DNA of 64,000 nt from Alkaliphilus sp. B6464 (GCF_018141165.1 NZ_CP058557.1:1612001-1676000); one strand, 5' to 3'. Shown: positions 8,857 through 18,295, numbered from the stretch's first letter. The notes: a model not told the origin generated them from the letters alone. Numbers and translations: made by a program.

Positions 8857-9585
8857 TTGATATTAAATATTGCTATTTGCGATGATGACTATGTTCATGT
8901 AGATTTGATTAAAAGTTATATTGAGTCTATGGATATGCCCTATAAAGTTAACTATATTTTAGCCTATAGTGGAGAAGAGCTATTAGAAAAAGCAATAGGA
9001 TATGTAATTGATGTTGTTTTTTTAGATATAGAAATGAAGGATTTAGATGGAATTCAAACAGGGAGAAAGATTAGAGAAAAGAATAAAGATACAGTTATTG
9101 TCTATTTAACAGGGTATAGGAATTATGCCTTAGAAGCTTTTGAAATTGAGTCCTTTAATTATTTAATTAAGCCTATTATCAAAGAAAAATTTATAAGGGT
9201 AATGGATAAGATATTACTTCGGCTTGAAGAAAGAAAAGCTTTACAGGAAAAGAAAAAGACATTTCCTATTCAAACGAAGGACAAGTTGATACAACTACAA
9301 TATGATGACATATATTACTTTGAAAAACATTTTAGAAAAATAAAGATTTACACATTAAATGAAACTATAGAATTCTATGGGTCTATGAAGGATTTATTAG
9401 AAAAAATAGATCTTAAATATTTTGTTAGATGTCATCAAAGTTATATAGTTAATAAGGGGAAAATTAGAGAAATAAGAGAGAATACAATTATATTAAAGGA
9501 AAGAGATGAATGGAATATTCCAATTAGTAGAACATACAAGAAAGAAACTGTAGATTCATTTTATGAAATATTATTTAAATCTTAA
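8857..9585 (+). CDS. LytTR-family response regulator (AgrA/VirR type)
   Basis: A 242-residue regulator. The receiver domain (about 1-120) has the acidic cluster C8-D9-D10-D11, phospho-acceptor D57 in VVFLDIEM, T85 and K105 (YLIKPI). A LytTR DNA-binding domain follows (about 140-236), with the RCHQSYIVN segment typical of this fold. The start is TTG with an AGGGGG site; the ATG at 8838 is out of frame. It precedes the sensor kinase, AgrB and AgrD, so it is the likely output of autoinducer sensing. Probable targets are the boxes at 8111 and 11029. Confidence 0.93.
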   Translation: MILNIAICDDDYVHVDLIKSYIESMDMPYKVNYILAYSGEELLEKAIGYVIDVVFLDIEMKDLDGIQTGRKIREKNKDTVIVYLTGYRNYALEAFEIESFNYLIKPIIKEKFIRVMDKILLRLEERKALQEKKKTFPIQTKDKLIQLQYDDIYYFEKHFRKIKIYTLNETIEFYGSMKDLLEKIDLKYFVRCHQSYIVNKGKIREIRENTIILKERDEWNIPISRTYKKETVDSFYEILFKS

Positions 9586-9648
9586 TAGATATTGCGTATG
9601 TAAAGAAGATTGTTAGGGATGTTTTATAACATATTGGGGGGATTACAT

Positions 9649-10998
9649 ATGACAAGTTTGGTTATGATGAATTTTTTTACTAACGTAATTGATGTTTATC
9701 TACTGTATTATTTTATAAAATGCTTAACAGATAATCCTAAAAAAGAAAATTTAAGAACATATTTATTATTATTGTTTGCAATCCTATGTAACACTGTTAT
9801 CAATACAACAGCAGGATTAGTAACTATAACTGGATTTATTATGATAGTAATTTCTTTAACGTTAATATTTAATTTTATATTTGATAAAAATAAACTTTTG
9901 AAAATTTTTATATTGCTATCTCTTGGACTACTATTAATATTGCTAATAGAATTGATAATAGTGAATATTATAAGTATATTTTTTAGGATTCCACCTAAGA
10001 TGCTATTGGAGATTAACTACTATAAATTGATAGCAGTAATATTGACTAGAACCATATTTATCTTAGTTGTACATTATAGGAAAAAAGTTTTTAAAGAAAT
10101 GTTTAATCGGGTTAAACAGTTAAGTATTTATCCAATTTTAATATTAATAATTGTTAATTTACTTGCTGTTTTTATGGCATTTATTTTTTATAGCTATGCA
10201 GATGTAAACAGTAAGGTAGAGAGTGCCTATATTATAGGAATGGGTATAGCTGCTATTATAGTTAGCTGTATTATTATTTGGATTATTAAAAAGATGATAG
10301 ATCAGCAAAAAATGGAATTTCTATGGCAGATGAGAGAAAAAGAATATGAAAATCAGCACATATACATAGAGCATATTCAGGATGTGATTCAAACCTTAAG
10401 AGCTCAAAGACATGACTTTAATAATTACGTTAGCACTATATATGGACTAATTCAACTAGGAAAGCTAGAAGAGGCAAAAAAATATATTTTAAACCTGTCT
10501 AAGGATGTAGTAGATTTGAACGAAATAGTTAATGTGTATCATCCTGTAGTAGGAGCTGTACTAAATATGAAGAAAGAGAAGGCGACAATAAGTAAAATTG
10601 ATTTTAACGTTGATGTAGATATACCTACAAAGCTACCATTTGATTTTGTGGACTTATCCACTATATTGGGAAACTTACTTGATAACGCAATCGAAGCCTG
10701 TGAAAAAATCCCCCATCTTTCGCCTAAGGTTGATATAAAAATTTATATGAAAGATATACATATGATTATTAAGATAGAAAATAGCAAAAGTGATAAAGTT
10801 ATTTATAACAATGATAAGTTAGGAAGATTTGTAACAACAAAAGCTGATAAAGAAAATCATGGTTTAGGCCTTAGAAATGTAAAAAAAGCAGTTAATAAAT
10901 ATAATGGAGTTATGAAAATACAAGATAAAGGTACAGAATTTATAGTAGATATAGCGTTGCCCGCCAAAGAAAGTGTTGCTTTTCAGTTAAATATTTAA
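9649..10998 (+). CDS. AgrC-type sensor histidine kinase (GHKL)
   Basis: A membrane kinase of 449 residues that probably senses the AgrD-derived peptide. The start chosen is ATG 9649, seven bases after a GGGGGG ribosome site; an in-frame TTG at 9610 lacks one. About six hydrophobic helices fill residues 5-220. The dimerisation/phospho-acceptor helix contains RAQRHDFNN with H255. The GHKL ATPase domain has the N-box NLLDNAIEA (N342, N346) and the G-box HGLGLRNV. It lies 63 bp after the regulator, in the gene order regulator, kinase, agrB, agrD. Confidence 0.92.
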   Translation: MTSLVMMNFFTNVIDVYLLYYFIKCLTDNPKKENLRTYLLLLFAILCNTVINTTAGLVTITGFIMIVISLTLIFNFIFDKNKLLKIFILLSLGLLLILLIELIIVNIISIFFRIPPKMLLEINYYKLIAVILTRTIFILVVHYRKKVFKEMFNRVKQLSIYPILILIIVNLLAVFMAFIFYSYADVNSKVESAYIIGMGIAAIIVSCIIIWIIKKMIDQQKMEFLWQMREKEYENQHIYIEHIQDVIQTLRAQRHDFNNYVSTIYGLIQLGKLEEAKKYILNLSKDVVDLNEIVNVYHPVVGAVLNMKKEKATISKIDFNVDVDIPTKLPFDFVDLSTILGNLLDNAIEACEKIPHLSPKVDIKIYMKDIHMIIKIENSKSDKVIYNNDKLGRFVTTKADKENHGLGLRNVKKAVNKYNGVMKIQDKGTEFIVDIALPAKESVAFQLNI

Positions 10999-11028
10999 TT
11001 TTTTATGCTAATTATTACATTTAAACGA

Positions 11029-11075
11029 CCAGTTATGCAATGTATATTGAATAAAATTTGGACAAGTGATATTTT
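11029..11075 (+). promoter_or_regulatory. Promoter with VirR/AgrA-like box upstream of agrB
   Basis: CCAGTTATGCAA (11029-11040) fits the VirR box CCAGTTNTNCAC except for its last base. TTGAAT (11047-11052), 17 bp and an extended -10 TGATATTTT (67-75) follow. Most of the 47 bases match 8111-8157. This suggests a positive feedback loop on agrBD, as in staphylococcal and clostridial agr systems. Confidence 0.65.
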
Positions 11076-11128
11076 AATTATAGGACAGAATATTTTGAAA
11101 TTATATAAATTGATTTCTTGAAGGGTGG

Positions 11129-11707
11129 GTGGAGATAATTAATTTTGTAGCTGAAAGTTTAGTTAATAGATTAATAAATAGCGAAGTTATTAACAATGAT
11201 GATAAGGATATTTATAAATATGGATTAGAGGTGTTCCTTTCATTATTAACTAAAATAGTGTTACTTACTACTATTTCCTATATTTTTAATATAATGATAG
11301 AGATGACTATTTTCGCATCTACCTTTTTTATATTGAGAATTAATGCAGGAGGATATCATGCAAAAACGTTTTTAGGATGTTTTATTGCAACTATAATGTT
11401 TATCTTTCTTACAATAGGAACTCTTAAAATTATATCAATTCCATTTTACTTAACATTAATTTTATTATTTATAGCTAATACGTTAATATTTTTATATGCT
11501 CCAGTAGATACTGAAAATAAAAGATTAACACCAAAGGAATATTCAATATATAGAAAACGAAGTTTAAAATTTGCTGTCTTATTTACTTTAGGAATTATAA
11601 TAATCTACTTAGCAAGAGCTACAACACTTTATTATTGCAATATTGGGGTTTTTGCATTTTTATCAGAATCTATTACATTAACCCCATTAATCAATAAAAA
11701 AATATAA
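11129..11707 (+). CDS. agrB: AgrB, autoinducer-peptide processing membrane protease
   Basis: AgrB cuts the C-terminal tail from AgrD and forms the thiolactone ring at the membrane. The protein has 192 residues with several hydrophobic helices. The catalytic pair falls at H77 and C84 (GGYHAKTFLGC), the same numbering and spacing as in S. aureus AgrB. The start is GTG at 11129, preceded by AAGGGTGGG; the spacing is short but no better start exists, because upstream frames are closed. agrD begins 26 bp after the stop. Confidence 0.94.
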   Translation: MEIINFVAESLVNRLINSEVINNDDKDIYKYGLEVFLSLLTKIVLLTTISYIFNIMIEMTIFASTFFILRINAGGYHAKTFLGCFIATIMFIFLTIGTLKIISIPFYLTLILLFIANTLIFLYAPVDTENKRLTPKEYSIYRKRSLKFAVLFTLGIIIIYLARATTLYYCNIGVFAFLSESITLTPLINKKI

Positions 11708-11733
11708 TAAAACTAAAGAAGGGGGATTTTACC

Positions 11734-11865
11734 ATGAAAAAGGGAAATATTTTATTAAACGTGCTAGCAGTAGTAGCAGCTCAATCAGCTAATTTAGGTG
11801 CAGAAATCAACTGTGTAGGATTTTTATATCAGCCTAAATGCCCAAACAGACTAAGAAAAAACTAA
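11734..11865 (+). CDS. agrD: AgrD, cyclic-lactone autoinducer peptide precursor
   Basis: A 43-residue gene with a strong GGGGG ribosome site immediately downstream of agrB. It has an N-terminal amphipathic/hydrophobic leader (NILLNVLAVVAA). C27 begins the core CVGFL, and the family-typical tail YQPKCPNRLRKN follows. By analogy with clostridial AgrD proteins, the ring is probably formed between C27 and L31, and the YQPK tail is removed by AgrB. The exact N-terminal cut cannot be read from the sequence. A second cysteine, C36, lies in the tail. A strong terminator follows at 11941. Confidence 0.92.
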   Translation: MKKGNILLNVLAVVAAQSANLGAEINCVGFLYQPKCPNRLRKN

Positions 11866-11940
11866 TAGCATTAGGGTAGAGAGATTAAGTTTTAAAACAT
11901 GTGATCATCCTTGGGAATGGGTGACTTAAAAGAAATAAGA

Positions 11941-11986
11941 AATAACAATGTTAATTGCTAATTAGTAATTAACATTGTTATTTTTA
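11941..11986 (+). terminator. Intrinsic terminator of agrBD
   Basis: A perfect 16-bp stem (AATAACAATGTTAATT and its complement at 11967-11982) is followed by a T-rich tail. It ends the agr transcription unit. Confidence 0.88.
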
Positions 11987-12053
11987 TTAAGATTACTATA
12001 ATAAGTTGAGGAAATAATAATTTTAAAATATTGTTTTATACAATTAATAAGCT

Positions 12054-12149
12054 ATGTCAGCCCCTAAAGAATTTAAAATAGAACATTTTGTTAAATCAGT
12101 TTTAATAAATAATAAAGGGACTTTAATAGACATCTTCAAGGTAAAATAA
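12054..12149 (+). CDS. Possible 31-residue ORF
   Basis: ATG to TAA encoding MSAPKEFKIEHFVKSV and a further 15 residues ending in IDIFKVK. No good ribosome site precedes it. It could be a chance frame, a micropeptide or a fragment of a lost gene. The remaining bases from 11987 to 12190 show no other structure; an AGGGAG site for the next gene is at 12177-12182. Confidence 0.18.
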   Translation: MSAPKEFKIEHFVKSVLINNKGTLIDIFKVK

Positions 12150-12190
12150 TGTTATTTAAATTGGATTCTAATATAGTAGGGAGATAATCT

Positions 12191-12910
12191 ATGATCAATT
12201 ATAAAAGGGGTTTATATTTGTCTATATGTGGTCTAACTATAGGGATGCTAATAACTATCCAATATACAACTGTTAAAGCACTGACTGATAAATCTTTGTT
12301 AACTTCTCAAAAAGCTCAACAATTATTAAAAGAGTTAGAGGATTTAAACGAAGAAAAAAAGGAACTACATGATATGGTAATTAAGTTAGATAGCGAGATT
12401 AGCAAATACGAAGAAATAGAATTAGCTGATAGTACTATGATGAGGATACTTCAAGAAGATTTAAGTAAATTTCGTATTATATCGGGGCAGAAGAGTGTAG
12501 AAGGTTTAGGAATATCAATTACAATTTTTGAACCTGATAAAGAAGATAGATATCGTCCAAAAGAACATGAGGAGGCGATAATAGCTATGCTCTTGTTTTT
12601 AATAAACACATTAAATATCTCAGGTGCAGAAGCTATATCTATTAATGATCAAAGATATACAGCTTTAACTGAAATTAACTATAGGGAAGGTGGGTTGTTT
12701 GTCAATTCATCCCTAATAACATCACCCATAGAGATTTTAGCAGTTGGAGATTCTGATATTTTAAAAAATGCGCTAACTTTACCATTTGGATTTATGTGGG
12801 GAATCGAAAAGGAAGGATATTTTAAAGCTGATATAAAAAAGCAGAACAACATTGTGGTTCCTAGATATAATAAATCTATTAATTATAAATATGCGAAACC
12901 TATTTTGTGA
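12191..12910 (+). CDS. DUF881 family protein (YlxW/YlxX-like)
   Basis: A 239-residue protein with an N-terminal membrane anchor (about 7-27) and a coiled coil (about 35-80). The DUF881 domain follows, recognised by INTLNISGAEAISINDQRY and the ITSP segment. Members are membrane-anchored proteins with an extracytoplasmic domain of unknown function, often near division genes. Here it takes the place next to yabS where many Firmicutes carry spoIIE. The start is ATG with AGGGAG upstream. Confidence 0.8.
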   Translation: MINYKRGLYLSICGLTIGMLITIQYTTVKALTDKSLLTSQKAQQLLKELEDLNEEKKELHDMVIKLDSEISKYEEIELADSTMMRILQEDLSKFRIISGQKSVEGLGISITIFEPDKEDRYRPKEHEEAIIAMLLFLINTLNISGAEAISINDQRYTALTEINYREGGLFVNSSLITSPIEILAVGDSDILKNALTLPFGFMWGIEKEGYFKADIKKQNNIVVPRYNKSINYKYAKPIL

Positions 12911-13046
12911 TCAATTAGTATATTTAAGCAATCATTATACAATAATTTAGTTGGATATTTAAATCTCTACCAGTATATTAGTTGTTTTGTATAAGTCTCT
13001 TGTGTTTTGGAAACAATTCCTAAAAAACAAAGGAGGGAATTGTAAC

Positions 13047-13781
13047 ATGGAAAGAGATGTAACTATTAAGCAGATTATTCTTGTAACTGATGGTCAGTCT
13101 AATGTTGGTAGTAACCCTGTAGAGTCTGCAGCAAAGGCATATAGAAATGGAATTATTGTTAATACTATAGGAATTGTAGATCAAAAAGGTTCTGATGAAG
13201 ATGCGTTAAATGAAATTGTACATATAGCGAAGGCAGGAGGAGGCAGTTATGAATATAGCTACATTGATGAACTGTTTCAAACAATGCAAAGCTTAACATA
13301 TAAAACTGTAAACCAAACCCTTCAAGAGGTTGTGAGTAAGCAATTAAAGGAAATGATAGGTCAAGATATTAATAGTATGGAGCCTGCATCTAGAAGCAAA
13401 ATATTAAATTATATTGATAGTTTTTCTGATGATGTAGGTGTACAGTGTTGTATTCTTTTGGATAGTAGCGGCAGTATGGCAAATAAAATCCATGTGGCAA
13501 GACATAGTATTTTAGATTTAATACATTCCTTTAAAGGTAGGAGGGGGAAAATGGATGTAGCAGTTATAGCTTTTCCGGGAGAGGATACTCATGCTTGTAA
13601 GGTGCTACATAATTTTGATGATGCTCCTGATAGGCTAGAAAGAAGTCTTTATGATGTAGAGCCAAAGGGAGGAACCCCTACAGCTTTAGCCATTGAAGAA
13701 GCTATAAAGTTAATAAATAAATCTAATATGGTTAGATTTAAAGATAGTGAAGTAATAGAAGTAAATGAGTATATTATTTAA
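13047..13781 (+). CDS. yabS: von Willebrand factor A domain protein (YabS-like)
   Basis: A 244-residue cytosolic protein with an N-terminal partial vWA-like fold (IILVTDGQSNVGSNP). A C-terminal vWA domain has the metal-binding MIDAS motif DSSGSM at 139-144 and PKGGTPTAL further on. The start is ATG 13047, seven bases after AGGAGGG. The order vWA protein, kinase, tilS, ftsH matches the yabS-yabT region of Bacillus, where YabS is a sporulation-period protein of unknown mechanism. Metal-dependent protein binding is inferred from the fold. Confidence 0.85.
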   Translation: MERDVTIKQIILVTDGQSNVGSNPVESAAKAYRNGIIVNTIGIVDQKGSDEDALNEIVHIAKAGGGSYEYSYIDELFQTMQSLTYKTVNQTLQEVVSKQLKEMIGQDINSMEPASRSKILNYIDSFSDDVGVQCCILLDSSGSMANKIHVARHSILDLIHSFKGRRGKMDVAVIAFPGEDTHACKVLHNFDDAPDRLERSLYDVEPKGGTPTALAIEEAIKLINKSNMVRFKDSEVIEVNEYII

Positions 13782-13853
13782 ATATAAGTTAATTATTTAG
13801 GTAGGGTAAAAAACCCTGCCTATTTTTGTTGTTTAAATCCAGGGGGTGTTATA

Positions 13854-14756
13854 ATGGAATTACCTATATTATTTCCTAATAATATTATAAAAGGTAAATG
13901 GAATAACAATTCATATAGAGTAATTAAGAAGCTAGGTGAAGGTGGCATAGGCGCAGTTTATCAAGTTATAGACACGACTAGCAATAAGAAGTATGCACTA
14001 AAGCTTAGTGAAGATAATCTTTCTCTTAATAGGGAGTACTGGCTTTTAAAGGAGCTAGAAGGAATAGATATTGTTGTAAAAGGTTATGAAATAGATGATA
14101 TAGACATTGGTAATAAAATCTACTATTTTATAGTTATAGAATATATTCCTGGTGTTACGTTACACAGCTACAGCAAAAATAAAAAAACAACTGTAGTCGA
14201 TGCATTAGGCACAGTAATAATTTTATTAAAATTTATGGGGGAACTTCACGAAAAAGGGTATATCTTAGGAGATACAAAGTTAGATAATATTATGGTTAAT
14301 AATGATGGAAATGCTATTAGGCTTATTGATCTAGGAGGGGTAGTAAAGATAGGCTCTACAATTAAAGAGTTTACACCCGCTTATGATAGAGCTAGTTGGA
14401 AATGTGGAGATCGTATTTCTGAGGATTCATATGACTTATTTAGTGCTATAATGATTCTAATTCAGCTAATATTAGGAATAGACCTTAATCCCCGAATTCA
14501 ATCTGTAATTAAAATAAAAGAAAAATTAAATTATAAGGCCATAGATAATGACTTAAAAGGGAATATTATAGGAGTGTTAGATGGAAAAAAATATAATATC
14601 AAAGCTTTTGCAAATACTTTACTAACACTATATAATAAAGAGAGGAAAAAGCAACATATTATAAAAAAGAAGAATATAAATTATAGAATAAATTTATTTT
14701 TTGTAGGGAGCATATCTTTATTAATTTCTACTCTATGGTTAATTTTTGTTAAATAA
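13854..14756 (+). CDS. yabT: Membrane-anchored Ser/Thr protein kinase (YabT-like)
   Basis: A Hanks-type kinase of 300 residues. It shows the glycine loop GEGGIG (28-33), the ATP lysine K50 (YALKLS), and a catalytic loop with D140, K142 and N145 (LGDTKLDNIM). The metal-binding DFG is replaced by D159-L-G. The usual HRD is LGD here, so the kinase is RD-minus and may not need activation-loop phosphorylation. A single C-terminal transmembrane helix (about 279-298) anchors it. It follows the vWA gene, as in Bacillus, where YabT acts during sporulation and is DNA-activated. Confidence 0.88.
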   Translation: MELPILFPNNIIKGKWNNNSYRVIKKLGEGGIGAVYQVIDTTSNKKYALKLSEDNLSLNREYWLLKELEGIDIVVKGYEIDDIDIGNKIYYFIVIEYIPGVTLHSYSKNKKTTVVDALGTVIILLKFMGELHEKGYILGDTKLDNIMVNNDGNAIRLIDLGGVVKIGSTIKEFTPAYDRASWKCGDRISEDSYDLFSAIMILIQLILGIDLNPRIQSVIKIKEKLNYKAIDNDLKGNIIGVLDGKKYNIKAFANTLLTLYNKERKKQHIIKKKNINYRINLFFVGSISLLISTLWLIFVK

Positions 14757-14837
14757 AAAATTAAATAGTACTTATTATATATAACAAGCAGGAATATTAT
14801 TACTAATACCGAAATAGTTTAGGTAAAAGGACGAAAG

Positions 14838-16238
14838 ATGAAGGATGAATATAATATGCTAGATAAAATGAGAAAAATAATTGAAGATAATAATCTTATA
14901 GAGCAAGGCGATAGAATTATTGTAGCTATATCTGGGGGGCCAGACTCTGTGTGTTTGCTACATGCACTTTATCAGATAAGAGAGGAGTATAATTTAGAGT
15001 TATACGGTGCACATTTAAACCATAACTTTAGAGGTATAGAGGCACAAATAGATGCTCAATATGTATCTAATCTTTGTGACGATTTGAATATCTTATGTTT
15101 TATTAAAAGTATGGATGTGCCCCAATATGCAAAGGAAAATGGATTATCTCCAGAAGAAGCAGGAAGAATACTTAGATATGACTTTTTCGAAGAGATTGCA
15201 GAGAGAGTTGGTGCAACTAAAATTGCTGTAGCTCACAATGAAAACGATCAGGCAGAAACGGTGCTTATGAGACTTTTAAGAGGCACAGGACTTCAAGGGC
15301 TAACAGCAATACATATTAATCGTGGGAAAATTATCAGACCACTATTGAATATTGATAGGAATAGTATAGAAGAATATTGCGAAATACATAAACTTTCCCC
15401 AAGGATTGATAAAACTAATTTAGAGTCTATATATAAAAGAAATAAAATTAGACTAGAGTTAATTCCATATTTAGAGGAAAACTATAATCCAAACATTAAG
15501 GATAATCTAGTTAAAACTGCAGAAATATTAAAGGAGGATTTTGACTTTATAGAGGAAAAGGCAAGGGAGGTTTATAAAGAACTAGTAAATTTACAAAGGG
15601 ACGATAGCTTAATACTACCATTACAAAGTATAAAAGAGTTGCATCCAGCCCTTCAATCTAGAGTCATTCGACTATCAGCAGAACAATTATTAGGCAGGCA
15701 GGAGGTTTTAGAATATAAACATGTACAAAATGTATTAGAGTTAATTGAAAGAGGAGCTACTGGTAAAAAAATAGTTCTACCATTAGGATTAGTTGCTAAA
15801 ATAAGCTATGAAAATCTTTGTTTTAGTACCGGAGAAGAGGGCAACAAGTTATTTCATTATGAATTGCCATTGGAAGACACCTTTTATATGGAAGAGTTGG
15901 AAGGAAGCTTCGCGGTTAGGGTTGTAGATCGTGGAGAAGTTAAGGAAATTTCTAGAGATAAATACCGTAAATGTTTTGACTACGACCAAGTTAAAAGTAT
16001 ATTAAATGTTAGAAATCGTCGAGAAGGAGATCGCTTTTATCCTTTAGGCTTAACTGGCAGTAAAAAACTAAAGGATTTTTTTATTGACTATAAAATCGAC
16101 CGAGATGAAAGGGATAGAATACCTTTAGTATGTGACGGGGATGAAATTATGTGGATAGTAGGACTTAGAATTAGTGAAAAATATAAAATAACAGATAAGA
16201 CTACCCGTATACTAGAAATAGTATTTTATAATGATTAA
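14838..16238 (+). CDS. tilS: tRNA(Ile)-lysidine synthase
   Basis: Modifies C34 of the CAU-anticodon tRNA-Ile with lysine so that it reads AUA, an essential step in an AT-rich genome. The protein has 466 residues. The PP-loop SGGPDS (32-37) binds ATP, HNENDQAETVLMRLLRG is the second conserved block, and a TilS C-terminal domain follows. ATG 14838 is close to a GGACGAAAG site. The hpt gene usually placed between tilS and ftsH is missing. Confidence 0.96.
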   Translation: MKDEYNMLDKMRKIIEDNNLIEQGDRIIVAISGGPDSVCLLHALYQIREEYNLELYGAHLNHNFRGIEAQIDAQYVSNLCDDLNILCFIKSMDVPQYAKENGLSPEEAGRILRYDFFEEIAERVGATKIAVAHNENDQAETVLMRLLRGTGLQGLTAIHINRGKIIRPLLNIDRNSIEEYCEIHKLSPRIDKTNLESIYKRNKIRLELIPYLEENYNPNIKDNLVKTAEILKEDFDFIEEKAREVYKELVNLQRDDSLILPLQSIKELHPALQSRVIRLSAEQLLGRQEVLEYKHVQNVLELIERGATGKKIVLPLGLVAKISYENLCFSTGEEGNKLFHYELPLEDTFYMEELEGSFAVRVVDRGEVKEISRDKYRKCFDYDQVKSILNVRNRREGDRFYPLGLTGSKKLKDFFIDYKIDRDERDRIPLVCDGDEIMWIVGLRISEKYKITDKTTRILEIVFYND

Positions 16239-16270
16239 AAAGCATGTGCTAATTAATGGTAGTATTTCGG

Positions 16271-16299
16271 TTGTTTTTAAATATATACTATGGTAAAAT
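16271..16299 (+). promoter_or_regulatory. Putative sigma-A promoter of ftsH
   Basis: TTGTTT, 17 bp, TAAAAT, about 48 bp before the ftsH start. The match is moderate, but it lies in the only gap between tilS and ftsH. Confidence 0.45.
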
Positions 16300-16346
16300 A
16301 TTAAAATGTAGTAATTTGAGCATCAGAGACGAGAGGAGGACTTTGC

Positions 16347-18284
16347 TTGAGGAAATTTTTTCGAGGGGCCAGTTTTTATATCTTGCTGTTCATTATTTTG
16401 CTAATTATAGTTCAACAATTTGGAAGCCAGCCCCCGCAAACAGTAGATATTGAATTCTCTAGCCTATATGAAGCGCTTTTAGAGGAAAATGTAAAAGAGA
16501 TGTATTTGGTTGATCGCTCTATTGAAGGAGTTATGATACAAAACAATGAGAAGGTTAAATTTAAATCTTTTGTGCCAGAGGTATTTAATGAAAGGGAATT
16601 TGGTCAGGTAATAGATGAACAAATGAGAGCAAAGAAGCTAAAATTTGAAGCATCACCACCTCCAAGCACGCCTTGGTTTGTCAGCTTACTACCTTCAGCT
16701 CTTATGATCTTAATATTTGTGGTGTTTTGGTTTGTATTTATGCAACAATCTCAGGGTGGCGGCAACCGTGTAATGTCTTTTGGCAAAAGCCGTGCAAAAC
16801 TTCACAAAGATGATGAGAAGAAAAAGGTAACTTTTAAGGATGTTGCAGGATTAGATGAAGAAAAAGAAGAACTACAAGAAGTTGTAGACTTTTTAAGAAC
16901 CCCTAAAAAATATATGGATTTAGGTGCTAGAATACCAAAGGGTATTTTAATGGTAGGTCCTCCAGGAACAGGTAAGACCTATTTAACAAAGGCTGTTGCT
17001 GGTGAGGCAGGAGTACCCTTCTTTAGTATTAGTGGTTCTGACTTTGTGGAAATGTTCGTAGGTGTTGGTGCATCTCGTGTACGTGATCTTTTCGAACAAG
17101 CAAAGAAAAGTGCACCATGTATAATATTTATTGACGAGATTGATGCCGTTGGTAGAAGAAGAGGTGCGGGACTTGGTGGAGGTCATGACGAAAGAGAACA
17201 AACCTTAAACCAATTGCTAGTTGAGATGGATGGTTTTGGTGTAAATGAAGGTATTATTATTGTAGCTGCAACTAATAGACCTGATATTTTAGACCCTGCA
17301 CTATTAAGACCTGGTAGATTCGACCGTCAAGTAATGGTAGGAGCACCCGATGTTAAAGGTAGAGAAGAAATATTAAAGGTTCATTCAAAAGGCAAGCCTT
17401 TAGCAGAAGATGTAGATTTAAAGGTACTTGCGAGAAGAACCCCTGGTTTTACCCCAGCTGATATTGAAAATCTTATGAATGAAGCTGCACTTCTTACTGC
17501 AAGAAAAAATGGCAAAACTATAGAAATGGCTACTGTGGAAGAAGCTATTACTAAAGTAATTGCTGGTGTAGAGAAGAAGAGTCGTGTAATAAGTGAAAAG
17601 GAAAGAAAATTAACTGCTTATCACGAAGCAGGTCATGCTGTAATTGCTAGGTTACTTCCTGGTTATGACCCTGTGCACCAAGTAACTATTATTCCGAGAG
17701 GTAGAGCTGGTGGGTTCACCATGACTTTACCTACAGAGGACAAATATTATGCTACTAAAACAGAAATGGAAGACGATATTGTTGATCTTTTAGGAGGACG
17801 TATGGCAGAAAAACTTGTACTACATGATATAAGTACAGGGGCACAAAATGACCTTCAAAGAGTAACTTCAATTGCGAGAGCTATGGTAACTAAATATGGT
17901 ATGAGTGAGAAACTAGGATCTATGGCATTTAGTGATGATGAAGAAGTATTTATTGGTAGAGACTACCACTCCACAAGAAATTACTCAGAGGCAGTGGCAG
18001 CTGAAATCGATAATGAAATTAGACGAATTGTTGATGAAGCATATGAAAGAACAGAAGAACTATTAACTGAAAATATCGATAAGCTTCATACTGTAGCTCA
18101 AGCGCTTCTAAAAATTGAAACATTAGATGCAGATCAATTTGAAATGATTTTTAGCGGTGAAGTAACAATTGAAGAAAAAGACACATTAGAAGATGTTGAA
18201 ACAAAAATTGTTGAAGCTAAGAAGAATAGAAAAAACAATGGAGTAGCTCTAGAAAAAGAAGAAGATAAAGAACAAGATAAGTAA
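16347..18284 (+). CDS. ftsH: ATP-dependent zinc metalloprotease FtsH
   Basis: A membrane AAA+ protease of 645 residues that degrades misfolded and regulatory membrane and cytosolic proteins. Two transmembrane helices (about 9-25 and 112-132) flank a short outer domain. Walker A GPPGTGKT is at 204-211, followed by Walker B IIFIDEID and the arginine-finger region. The zinc motif HEAGH is at 426-430. The start is TTG 16347, after GAGGAGG. A frame at 16256-16453 overlaps it in another phase and is not a gene. A terminator follows at 18296. Confidence 0.97.
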   Translation: MRKFFRGASFYILLFIILLIIVQQFGSQPPQTVDIEFSSLYEALLEENVKEMYLVDRSIEGVMIQNNEKVKFKSFVPEVFNEREFGQVIDEQMRAKKLKFEASPPPSTPWFVSLLPSALMILIFVVFWFVFMQQSQGGGNRVMSFGKSRAKLHKDDEKKKVTFKDVAGLDEEKEELQEVVDFLRTPKKYMDLGARIPKGILMVGPPGTGKTYLTKAVAGEAGVPFFSISGSDFVEMFVGVGASRVRDLFEQAKKSAPCIIFIDEIDAVGRRRGAGLGGGHDEREQTLNQLLVEMDGFGVNEGIIIVAATNRPDILDPALLRPGRFDRQVMVGAPDVKGREEILKVHSKGKPLAEDVDLKVLARRTPGFTPADIENLMNEAALLTARKNGKTIEMATVEEAITKVIAGVEKKSRVISEKERKLTAYHEAGHAVIARLLPGYDPVHQVTIIPRGRAGGFTMTLPTEDKYYATKTEMEDDIVDLLGGRMAEKLVLHDISTGAQNDLQRVTSIARAMVTKYGMSEKLGSMAFSDDEEVFIGRDYHSTRNYSEAVAAEIDNEIRRIVDEAYERTEELLTENIDKLHTVAQALLKIETLDADQFEMIFSGEVTIEEKDTLEDVETKIVEAKKNRKNNGVALEKEEDKEQDK

Positions 18285-18295
18285 ATAGCATTTTA

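Noticed and set aside
16256-16453. 65-codon frame before and within ftsH
   Set aside because: It overlaps the well-supported ftsH start in another phase and lacks a ribosome site; it is not the missing hpt.
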